This document shows, piece by piece, positions 25,663-33,564 of a stretch of 56,752 nt of DNA. The DNA comes from Rhodocyclales bacterium (GTDB lineage: Bacteria; Pseudomonadota; Gammaproteobacteria; Burkholderiales; Rhodocyclaceae), in NCBI GenBank assembly GCA_016235805.1, contig JACRIY010000018.1, positions 1-56,752 on the forward strand, in the 5' to 3' direction. Made by a program: the position numbers and the translations under genes. Positions within the stretch are counted from its first letter, which is position 1; the number at the start of each line of letters is the position of its first letter. The notes under the pieces were generated by a model. That model worked only from the letters and a program-made list of their open reading frames with translations. It ran no database searches and was not told the DNA's origin.

Positions 25663-25992
25663 ATGCGAGCGATCTCGATGTTCACGATGCTGTGCCTGGC
25701 GGGAACCGTCGGCGCCCAGCCGCAGCGGCTCGATCTGCAGGACGACGTGCCGATCGACACCTACCTGGCGCTGCTGTCCCAGGTGGCGCCGCCGGCGCGC
25801 GACGGGGCCGAGGCCTACATGGCGGCGTTCCGCAGTCGCTGTGGTCGCGCCCTCCGCACCGTCGAGCTCCGCCGGGCGTTCGCGCAAGGTGACGGCGACC
25901 CCGTGCTGATGGGCATGGTGCGTGCCTCGCACGAGCGGGACACCGCGGCGCTGCAGCGCCTGGGCAGTTCCATCGCGTGCCCGGGGAAGTGA
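25663..25992 (+). CDS. Small exported protein between peptidase and TraW, unknown
   Basis: 109 residues from ATG 25663. A signal peptide (about 1-18, VGA-QPQ) and a short helical mature part (TYLALLSQVAPPARDGAEAY) with two Cys (SRCGRA, SIACPGK). No recognised family. Position inside the operon and 1 base before the traW start suggest a periplasmic accessory of the mating apparatus. Confidence 0.6.
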   Translation: MRAISMFTMLCLAGTVGAQPQRLDLQDDVPIDTYLALLSQVAPPARDGAEAYMAAFRSRCGRALRTVELRRAFAQGDGDPVLMGMVRASHERDTAALQRLGSSIACPGK

Positions 25993-25993
25993 G

Positions 25994-26623
25994 ATGGCCT
26001 CGCCCGCCCGCGCCCTGTTCTTGCTCGCCATCGCATGGTGCGCTGTCGGTGTGCGGGCCGAGAACCTCGGGACCATCGGGCCGACCTATCCCATCCTCGA
26101 GAAGAACCTCCTCGACGTGATCATGGCCCGGCTGCGCGCCAAGGAGGCCAGCGGCGAACTCAAGCGACACGAGCAGGAGGCACGAGACCGCGCTGCCTAT
26201 GCCGTCAACAACCCGAAGCCCGTCGACGGCCTTCGAACGGCTCTCGCGCCGCGCACCTACTACTTCGATCCGAGCTTCACGCTGCAGTCCAACGTGGTCG
26301 ACGCCACAGGCGCGGTGCTGTTCCCGGCGGGCACCCGCAAGAACCCGCTGGAAGTCGTCTCCCTGTCCAAGCACCTGTTGTTCTTCGACGCGCGCGATCC
26401 GGGTCAGGTCTCGCGTGCCCGCGAGTTGATCGAGCGCTACCGGGGCAAGGTCAAGCCGATCCTCGTGGGCGGCAGCTACATGGACCTGATGAAGCGCTGG
26501 AACAAGCCGGTGTTCTACGACCAGGAGGGCACCCTCGTGCGCAGGTTCGGCATTGCCGCGGTGCCCGCGATCGTGTCCCAGGAAGGCCAGCGCCTTCGCA
26601 TCGACGAGGTGCCTGTCCGATGA
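25994..26623 (+). CDS. traW: TraW mating-pair protein
   Basis: 209 residues. Signal peptide to about 22 (VRA-ENL), then the TraW-typical NLGTIGPTYPILEKNLLDVI. Further segments are RTYYFDPSFTLQSNV and LVGGSYMDLMKRWNKPVFYDQEG. TraW acts in the periplasm in pilus assembly with TrbC and TraU. Overlaps the traU start by 4 bases. Confidence 0.92.
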   Translation: MASPARALFLLAIAWCAVGVRAENLGTIGPTYPILEKNLLDVIMARLRAKEASGELKRHEQEARDRAAYAVNNPKPVDGLRTALAPRTYYFDPSFTLQSNVVDATGAVLFPAGTRKNPLEVVSLSKHLLFFDARDPGQVSRARELIERYRGKVKPILVGGSYMDLMKRWNKPVFYDQEGTLVRRFGIAAVPAIVSQEGQRLRIDEVPVR

Positions 26624-27636
26624 ACACGCTTCAAAGGCTGCTCACCCTGCTGGCCCTGATGGCGTGGTCGTCGATGGCCACCGCTGCGGGCATGGCCACC
26701 TGCACGGGCAAGTTTCCGAACCCGCTGACCGACATCTGCTGGTCCTGCGTGCTGCCCATCACCATCGGCGGCGCCACCATTGCGAACTTTGGTGGGCAGG
26801 AGGACAACGGCGACAACCCGTCGAACCCCATCTGCAGCTGCGGCGTGAACCCCACGATCGGCCTGTCGATCGGCTTCTGGGAGCCGGCCCGACACGTCGA
26901 GGCCACGCGCAAGCCGTTCTGCCTGCCGTCGCTCGGCGGCCTCAACCTGGACCCCGGCATCCCCGCTCCAGAGGCCGCCCGCTACACCCGTTCGGAAGGC
27001 GACGGGGACGGCGGCTCCTTCTACCAAGCCCACTTCTACACCAACCCGGTGCTGTACTGGCTGGAGGTCGTCGCCGACTTCCCCTGCCTGGAGCGCGGCA
27101 GCTTCGACCTCGCCTACCTGACCGAGGTCGACCCGCTGTGGAACGACGACGAGCTGACGCTGATCCTGAATCCGGACGCGGTCCTCTTCGCCAACCCGAT
27201 CGCGATCGCCGCCTGCGCCGCGGACTGCGTCGCCTCCACCGTCGGCTTCGGTCTGAACACGCTCTTCTGGTGTGCCGGCTGCCAAGGGGGCATCTATCCC
27301 CTGGACGGGCAGGTTCAGTACCACATGGGAGGCGTGCGAACAGCGGCCCTGCTCGCACAGCGCCTGACGGCCAAGATGCACCGCGAGTTGATCGCCTGGG
27401 GCTGGCATGGCTCGCGGGGTCTGTGCGGGCCCTACTTCGAGCCGATCATGGACAAGGCGTCCTACAAGACGAACCTGACCTACCCGATCCCGTCGACGGA
27501 CAAACTCGACGGCAAGTGCTGCCAGCCGTTCGGACGCACCACCGTGCTGTGGGGCGCCGGCAAGGAGTATCCGGTTCGGGGCGAGGACTTCGCCTTCATG
27601 CTCTTCCGCAAGAGGAATTGCTGTGTCGGCTACTGA
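26620..27636 (+). CDS. traU: TraU mating-pair protein
   Basis: 338 residues, Cys-rich exported protein required for DNA transfer in F-type systems. Signal peptide to about 22, then TCTGKFPNPLTDICWSCVLP and FWCAGCQGGIYPLDG, both characteristic. It depends on periplasmic disulfide enzymes. Overlaps trbC by 14 bases. Confidence 0.93.
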   Translation: MNTLQRLLTLLALMAWSSMATAAGMATCTGKFPNPLTDICWSCVLPITIGGATIANFGGQEDNGDNPSNPICSCGVNPTIGLSIGFWEPARHVEATRKPFCLPSLGGLNLDPGIPAPEAARYTRSEGDGDGGSFYQAHFYTNPVLYWLEVVADFPCLERGSFDLAYLTEVDPLWNDDELTLILNPDAVLFANPIAIAACAADCVASTVGFGLNTLFWCAGCQGGIYPLDGQVQYHMGGVRTAALLAQRLTAKMHRELIAWGWHGSRGLCGPYFEPIMDKASYKTNLTYPIPSTDKLDGKCCQPFGRTTVLWGAGKEYPVRGEDFAFMLFRKRNCCVGY

Positions 27637-28393
27637 GTCCCGCCGCCGCCTCTTCCCCTTAAGGCTCTTGGTCACGCTGCTGGTCGTGGCCGCAGTGCCC
27701 TGCCCTCGCGCGCAACCCGGCCAGAGTCCCGTCACCGACGCCGACATCGCCCGGGCGGCCAGAGGCCAGCCGACGATCACCGACAAGGACATCGACGCGG
27801 CGCGGCGCAAGTACCGCACGCCCACCGAGGACGAACTTGCGAGAGTCCCCGTGCCCTCGACTCCACGGATCGACGCCCTGCCCCAGCCCCGCTCGCCGCA
27901 ACGCATCGATCTCGGGGCCATTGCCCGAGGCTTCGACGAGATGGGCGCTCCCGATCCCACCAAGGCGGCCGTTACCGCGGGCCCGGCCCTTCTGGTCTTC
28001 GTGAGTTTCTCGATGCCCGATGCGGCCCTCGAGCGGCTTGCCGACCAGGCGGCACGCAGCGGGGCGACATTGCTGCTGCGCGGCCTCGTCGAAGACTCGC
28101 TGCCGAAGACCGTGACGCGGGTCCAGCGGGTCATCGGACAGCGCAAGGTCGGCTTCCAGGTGGACCCCCAGGCCTTCGATCGCTTCTCGATCACGGCCAC
28201 ACCCTCCTTCGTGCTGATCAAGGACCGATCGGTCCCGACACCCTGCGCCGCCGGCACCTGTTTCGCGGCGGACAGCTACGCGCTTGCGGCCGGTGACGTG
28301 AGCATCGACTACGCCTTGCGTTTCATCCAGCGCAGCGCCCCGAAGTTCTCGCGCGACGCCAACCTCTTCCTCACTCGGATGAAAGGGGGCTGA
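27623..28393 (+). CDS. trbC: TrbC F-type assembly protein
   Basis: 256 residues starting at GTG 27623, inside the end of traU. Signal peptide to about 30. The C-terminal half is thioredoxin-like in pattern (LLVFVSFSMPDAALERLADQ, ATPSFVLIKD) and matches F-type TrbC, which works with TraW in pilus assembly. Only non-CXXC cysteines are present, so redox activity is unlikely. Confidence 0.85.
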   Translation: MSATESRRRLFPLRLLVTLLVVAAVPCPRAQPGQSPVTDADIARAARGQPTITDKDIDAARRKYRTPTEDELARVPVPSTPRIDALPQPRSPQRIDLGAIARGFDEMGAPDPTKAAVTAGPALLVFVSFSMPDAALERLADQAARSGATLLLRGLVEDSLPKTVTRVQRVIGQRKVGFQVDPQAFDRFSITATPSFVLIKDRSVPTPCAAGTCFAADSYALAAGDVSIDYALRFIQRSAPKFSRDANLFLTRMKGG

Positions 28394-28395
28394 GC

Positions 28396-30816
28396 ATGAA
28401 CGTCAAGCGCCTGGTCGTCTGGGCGATGACCCAAGCCCTGCTGGTGACCCAGACGGGCGCGCTCGCCCAGACCTCACACGATCAGGGCGTCGCCGCCGGC
28501 CAGGCCGCCAATACGGCGATCCGTGGCATGTTGAACCAGCCGTCCGCCACCAGCGTGGTGCCCGGCTACACGACCACGCCGCCGGAGGCCGCGCTGGCCG
28601 GCCGGCCGGCCCTCGGCCCAGACGTCAGCGCCAAGCTTGCTGCCTGCGCCGCGACGCCGAACGATCCGAGCTGCCAGGCGCTGCGCACGGCCATCAACTC
28701 GGCCAACACGGCGCGCCCGACGATCTCGCCGAGCGACCCGGCGGTGGCGGCCGCATCGCGCATCGCCCGCAATCCCTCGCTTGATCTGGGCAGCCTCGCG
28801 GCCTACTACAGCGGCTGCACAACCACCGACACGACGATCGCGACGCACACGGAGACCCGTGTCTGCGCCCGCTACATGACGGCCGGTAGCTACAGCTGCT
28901 CGAACGCCCTGAATGTCTCGGTCGCGCGCTCGACCAACTGCACCGCCGGCGACTGGTTTGCGCAGGCCCCCTCGGGATCGACTGCCGTCGCGGCCCAGTG
29001 CCTGCCGGATCGGCCCGACACCAGCCAGCACTTCCGCGTGACGAGTGCCGGCAACCCGCTTGCTTTCTTCGATGTCGACATGACGACGCCCGTCGTCACG
29101 CCGCAGCGAGTGGCAATCATCGGGACCACCTACAACTGGCCGAGCTTCACCCCAGCAGAACGCGGCGTCTACGTGGCCGACAAGAGCTGCAGCGGCACGA
29201 CCTGCAGCCTGACCGCCATGATCGCCGACGACCCTTTGGAGTCCTGCACCGGCGGCTGGGACTCGATGACGTGCGTGACAGTCCACCCGTTCATCGACGT
29301 GTATGCCGCCTGCCCGGCCGGAACCCAGAGCGGTGACAACCTGCTGACAACCACCTGTTCGTACGGCGGCGACGGCATGGAGTGCACGAGCTCGCCGCTC
29401 TCGACAACGACGTGCTACAGCCCGGGCTCGCCTGGCGACACCCAGGCGACCGACGTCACCGGCACCTATGCCGCTGCCTACTGGCGTGCCTCCTCGACCC
29501 GCGCCGTGGTGGGCTGGGCTCCCAACCCCGCCTACGGCTCCATCCCTCAGATGCGGCTGTCCTACACCAAACCCGCGACGCTCAGCACCGCGACGGACAC
29601 CTGGAACAACCAGTGCCCCGGCCTCGCGGCGGACAGTCGTTGCGCGGTGGCGAGCGCACCGGTGTGCGTCGATGGCCCCTCCACCAAGGTGATCGATGGC
29701 GTGCCAGTCACACGGGACTGCTGGCAGTACCAGAGCACCATGAGCTGCAGCGGAACGTTCACGGCCGACCAATGTGCACCGCTGGTCGCTTCCGGCTGCG
29801 CGCCGCTGTCCTCGACCTGCTCCAGGACGAATCCCGCGACGGGGGCGTGCGAGGCCTATCAGGATCAGTACAGCTGCACGGTGCCAAACGAGACCGTGAC
29901 GCAGGCGACCAACTGCCCCACCAACGTCTTCTGCCTCGGCACCAGTTGCTTCAATACCGCCTACACCAACGACGCGGACTTCGCCCGCACGATGTCGATG
30001 CTCGAGGCAACCCGCGAGGCCGGGGTGTACATCGACAGCGACCGGATGCAGGTGTTTAAGGGCGAGGCCAACAGCTGCCGCGACCGGCTGTTGACGAACT
30101 GCTGCAACTCCGACGCGTCCGGCCGCGGCATGACCAACCAGAGCGTCTTCGGCGCCGGTTCGCGTCTGGTCTACGACATCCTGATGAACTCGGAGAACCG
30201 GCAGTTCGTCTACCAGGGTCTGAGCGCTCTGCTGACCGGCGCCGGCTTCAGCGGCTCGTTCACCAGCTACGGCGTGACGATCGCCGTCAATGGCACCGCG
30301 CTCCCTGCCGGCTCGACCGTGCTGTACTCGTCCAGCACGGTGGCGGGCGAGGGCTTCGTGATCGCAGTCGATCCCTGGACCCTGGTGATCGCCGCCGTCA
30401 TCTACATCGTTCTCTCGCTGACCTCGTGCAACGAGAACGAAGCCTTCCTCGCCCTGAAGGAAGGCGCGGGCCTGTGCCACAGCATCGGCAGCTACTGCTC
30501 CTCGTGCATCCGCATCCTTGGCTCGTGTGTCTCCTGCATCGAGCACACGACCGGCAAGTGCTGCTTCAACTCGATGCTCGCACGCATCGTCAACGAACAA
30601 GGGCGCGGCCAGATCGCCAAGGGGTGGGGAAGTGCCCAGAGTCCGGACTGCTCCGGCTTCACCATCGCCCAGTTGCAGTCGCTCGACTTTGCTCGCATGG
30701 ACCTGAGCGAGTTCTACGCCTCGCTCGTGGCGAAGAGCCCGAACCTCGCCGCGATCCAGAACAACAACGGCGCGAGGGTCCCCAACTGCTACTTCGGCCA
30801 GGGGAAGTGTCAATGA
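28396..30816 (+). CDS. traN: TraN adhesin-like mating-pair stabilisation protein
   Basis: 806-residue, very Cys-rich outer-membrane protein that contacts the recipient. Signal peptide to about 24 (ALA-QTS). The C-terminal third carries the conserved Cys-dense TraN segments (DRLLTNCCNSD, GKCCFNSMLARIVNEQGRGQ). The central region with repeated Thr/Ser/Cys segments is the variable recipient-recognition part. It lies 2 bases after trbC. Confidence 0.92.
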   Translation: MNVKRLVVWAMTQALLVTQTGALAQTSHDQGVAAGQAANTAIRGMLNQPSATSVVPGYTTTPPEAALAGRPALGPDVSAKLAACAATPNDPSCQALRTAINSANTARPTISPSDPAVAAASRIARNPSLDLGSLAAYYSGCTTTDTTIATHTETRVCARYMTAGSYSCSNALNVSVARSTNCTAGDWFAQAPSGSTAVAAQCLPDRPDTSQHFRVTSAGNPLAFFDVDMTTPVVTPQRVAIIGTTYNWPSFTPAERGVYVADKSCSGTTCSLTAMIADDPLESCTGGWDSMTCVTVHPFIDVYAACPAGTQSGDNLLTTTCSYGGDGMECTSSPLSTTTCYSPGSPGDTQATDVTGTYAAAYWRASSTRAVVGWAPNPAYGSIPQMRLSYTKPATLSTATDTWNNQCPGLAADSRCAVASAPVCVDGPSTKVIDGVPVTRDCWQYQSTMSCSGTFTADQCAPLVASGCAPLSSTCSRTNPATGACEAYQDQYSCTVPNETVTQATNCPTNVFCLGTSCFNTAYTNDADFARTMSMLEATREAGVYIDSDRMQVFKGEANSCRDRLLTNCCNSDASGRGMTNQSVFGAGSRLVYDILMNSENRQFVYQGLSALLTGAGFSGSFTSYGVTIAVNGTALPAGSTVLYSSSTVAGEGFVIAVDPWTLVIAAVIYIVLSLTSCNENEAFLALKEGAGLCHSIGSYCSSCIRILGSCVSCIEHTTGKCCFNSMLARIVNEQGRGQIAKGWGSAQSPDCSGFTIAQLQSLDFARMDLSEFYASLVAKSPNLAAIQNNNGARVPNCYFGQGKCQ

Positions 30817-31196
30817 AGCTGCTGCGCGCGCTCATCTTCCTGCCGTTCGCGATACCGCTGCACGGCCAGGCCCAGGTCGCCGATGCCGGCCGGCTACCCG
30901 TCGCCGACGTGCGGGTGTTGATGGTTGCCGCCATTGATTCGCCGTCAGGGACAGCACAAGGCCTCCTGACCGGCAAGGACGCCGAGAGCATCACGCGCCA
31001 CTTCAAGGCCTCCGGTCCCATCCTGATCGACGTCACCACGCTCAAGCGCTACGCGCAGGCCGGCTGCAGCCGGCTCAACGTGAGCTTCAGCCAGGAGGGT
31101 GTCCAACTGCCTGGCCAGCAAGCCGGAAAGCGCCACTCGGTCGACTTCGGCATCAACTTCTGCCGCGACGGTCAGCCGCCAAGGTCCCTGTCCTGA
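30813..31196 (+). CDS. Small exported protein between TraN and TraF, unknown
   Basis: 127 residues; the ATG overlaps the traN stop (ATGA). Signal peptide to about 20 (QAQ), then a compact domain (VRVLMVAAIDSP, GPILIDVTTLKRYAQAGCSRLNV) with two Cys. No family name recognised. Strict placement in the operon implies a periplasmic role in mating-pair formation. Confidence 0.6.
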   Translation: MKLLRALIFLPFAIPLHGQAQVADAGRLPVADVRVLMVAAIDSPSGTAQGLLTGKDAESITRHFKASGPILIDVTTLKRYAQAGCSRLNVSFSQEGVQLPGQQAGKRHSVDFGINFCRDGQPPRSLS

Positions 31197-31206
31197 GGAA
31201 CGCGCC

Positions 31207-32091
31207 ATGTGCATCGTCAGACCGCCCACGGCGCTCGCCGCCATCTTCGCGCTCATCGTGTCCAGCGCGGCGCAGGCACAAGGCGAGCCTCCGCCCGCAA
31301 CAGCGCCGGCCACGTCCGCACCCGCCCGGGCGCCGTTCTGGGACGACGCCCGACGGGGCTGGCACTTCTACGAGGATCCCGAGCCAGAGGTCACGCCGGC
31401 GCCTCCGCCCAAGCCGGCCCAGGTCAGGTCCGAGCCGCGGCGGCGCGACACCCGCGCACCGGAGCTCATCGAGTTCGAGCAACTCCAGAAGCGTCTGGAG
31501 GAGTACCGCAACATCGCGATCATCCGGCCGAGCGAGGACAACGTCCGTCGCTACATGCAGCTCGAGGCGCAGGTCGTACGCCAAGCCAGCTACTTCTCCG
31601 ACGTCGCCCAGCGGGTGGCCTGGGCAACCCCCGAATTGGACATGACCCTGCAAGGGCGGCCCGTGAACTCGCAGGCCATCGAGGTGTTCGACCGCGAGCA
31701 GTCCAACAGCCGCGCGCAGTCCCTGGCGGATCTGGCGCGCACCCATGTGTTGTTCTTCTTCTTCCGGTCGGACTGCCCGTACTGCCACGCCTTCGCGCCG
31801 ACGCTGGAAGCGTTCAGTGCTCGCTTTGGGGTCCAGGTCGTGCCGATCAGCGTGGACGGCAAGGGGCTGCCGAACTTCCCCAGCTTCCGCCGCGACAACG
31901 GCATCGCCCGCACCCTGCAGGTCACGCAGGTGCCGGCCGTCTACCTGGCCGAACCCTTCACCGGAAAGATCACGCCGATCGGATTCGGCGTGCTCTCCGA
32001 GTCCCAACTCCTCGAGCGCATCGCCACGGTCGCCGCACCCGGCGCGGACGCATACGTGCCGTCCGTCACCCGCCGGGTCAACCTGCAATAG
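31207..32091 (+). CDS. traF: TraF thioredoxin-like mating protein
   Basis: 294 residues, F-type TraF. Signal peptide to about 24, then FWDDARRGWHFYEDPE (the family's WYE-like box). A thioredoxin fold has C190-P-Y-C193 (RSDCPYCHAFAP). Many TraF proteins have lost the CXXC, but this one keeps it, so it may be redox-active alongside the DsbC-like enzyme. Followed after 9 bases by traH. Confidence 0.92.
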   Translation: MCIVRPPTALAAIFALIVSSAAQAQGEPPPATAPATSAPARAPFWDDARRGWHFYEDPEPEVTPAPPPKPAQVRSEPRRRDTRAPELIEFEQLQKRLEEYRNIAIIRPSEDNVRRYMQLEAQVVRQASYFSDVAQRVAWATPELDMTLQGRPVNSQAIEVFDREQSNSRAQSLADLARTHVLFFFFRSDCPYCHAFAPTLEAFSARFGVQVVPISVDGKGLPNFPSFRRDNGIARTLQVTQVPAVYLAEPFTGKITPIGFGVLSESQLLERIATVAAPGADAYVPSVTRRVNLQ

Positions 32092-32100
32092 GGAGCCGTC

Positions 32101-33537
32101 ATGTCCGCACGCGTCCTGCTCCGCAAGCTGATCTCCATCCTCGCCGCCTACGGGCTCGCGTTCGCGACGCCGCTCAGCTACGCCGGGGACCTCAACGCCG
32201 AGGTCAACAACATGTTCAACAACCTTGGTGCGATCGGCAACTACACCGCGCCCGGAGCCTTCAAGGGACAGACCTTCAACACCTACACCGGCGGCAACCT
32301 CTACCTGCGCTCGCCCAACAAGACCTACCAGCTCGCGGCCATCCAGTTCCCGACGGCCAAGGGCGGCTGCGGCGGCATCGACCTCTTCGGCGGATCGTTC
32401 TCGCACATCTCCGCGACCGAATTCCGCAACATGCTGCGCAACATCACCGCAGCGCTGCCGGGCATCGCCTTCCAGTTGGCCCTCGAGGCGGTCTCGCCCC
32501 TGCTGGGCGGGCTGACCAAGTGGGCCAAGGGCCTCGAAACCTGGATCAACAACGCCCGCATCAACTCCTGCGAGACAGCCACCGCGCTGGTGTCTTCCGC
32601 GGCCGAGGCCGTGGGCTACGACTCACATCGTGCATGCGCAAAGCTGGCCATGCAGATGGGCCTGGAAACCGACATCGACTCCGCCATGCGGCGATGCGCT
32701 TCCGACAGCCCTTCCATCCTGGCGTCGGCACGCACCAGCGCGGACGCCAACATCGCTGCTCAGGCCCCATTCGTGGGCAACTTCACCTGGCGCGCCCTCA
32801 AGAGCATCGACACGCTGGACGACCCCGCGCGAGAGCTGGTGATGAGCATCGTTGGCGCAGTGATCTTTCCGGCGGAGACCGCCAACCGCGACCCCGAGTA
32901 CGTCGGCCCGAGCATCACGACGGTCGCGCAACTGCTCTACGGCCAGTCCGACGCCGCCGGCGGCAACATCAACCTGCAGCTGCTCCGGTGCAACAACTAC
33001 ACCGACTGCGACGCCATCACCCGCGACAACACCTACGTGCATCAGCCGCTCACCAAGAAGGTGTCGGACATCATGCAGGCCATCTCCGACAACATCCGCA
33101 CTCGGACGGCGATCCCGAACAACTCGGCGGCAGTCGGATTCGTCAACAGCACCAGCATCCCCGTGTGGCGCATGCTGTCCATCGGCAACACCATCCCTGG
33201 CTCCGGGCTCGCCGACATGATGATCGGCAACTATCGCGAGGTCATCGCAGCCGACTACGCCTTCACCTTCCTCAATCAATTCGCCAACGTCGCCATTTCT
33301 GCGCTCACGAAGCAGCATCGGCTAAGCGAACGGCAGCGCAGCTTGGCCAACCAGCAACGCGAAGACGTTCAGAAGTTCATGGCGCTGCTGCAGCAGGAAC
33401 AGGCCACGCTCTACCGAAAGGTGACCGCTGTCTCGACTGTGGCAACCGACATGGAGCGCCTCGAGCGCAACCTCAGATCGAGCATGTCCCTGCACGCGCT
33501 CGACATGCTGGGCTACTCCAGTCGAGGCAGCAAGTAG
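32101..33537 (+). CDS. traH: TraH mating protein
   Basis: 478 residues, F-type TraH of the outer membrane/periplasm. Signal peptide to about 28 (SYA-GDL). Family segments include GGNLYLRSPNKTYQLAAIQFP, GGCGGIDLFGGSFSHI and LLRCNNYTDCD. A coiled coil lies near the C-terminus. Works with TraF, U, W and TrbC in pilus extension and retraction. Confidence 0.93.
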   Translation: MSARVLLRKLISILAAYGLAFATPLSYAGDLNAEVNNMFNNLGAIGNYTAPGAFKGQTFNTYTGGNLYLRSPNKTYQLAAIQFPTAKGGCGGIDLFGGSFSHISATEFRNMLRNITAALPGIAFQLALEAVSPLLGGLTKWAKGLETWINNARINSCETATALVSSAAEAVGYDSHRACAKLAMQMGLETDIDSAMRRCASDSPSILASARTSADANIAAQAPFVGNFTWRALKSIDTLDDPARELVMSIVGAVIFPAETANRDPEYVGPSITTVAQLLYGQSDAAGGNINLQLLRCNNYTDCDAITRDNTYVHQPLTKKVSDIMQAISDNIRTRTAIPNNSAAVGFVNSTSIPVWRMLSIGNTIPGSGLADMMIGNYREVIAADYAFTFLNQFANVAISALTKQHRLSERQRSLANQQREDVQKFMALLQQEQATLYRKVTAVSTVATDMERLERNLRSSMSLHALDMLGYSSRGSK

Positions 33538-33564
33538 CCCGCGCCGAGGACAAGAGGAACCGTC

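Noticed and set aside
28474-30813. 779-codon minus-strand frame opposite traN
   Set aside because: Shadow frame with no motif; traN carries its conserved Cys pattern.
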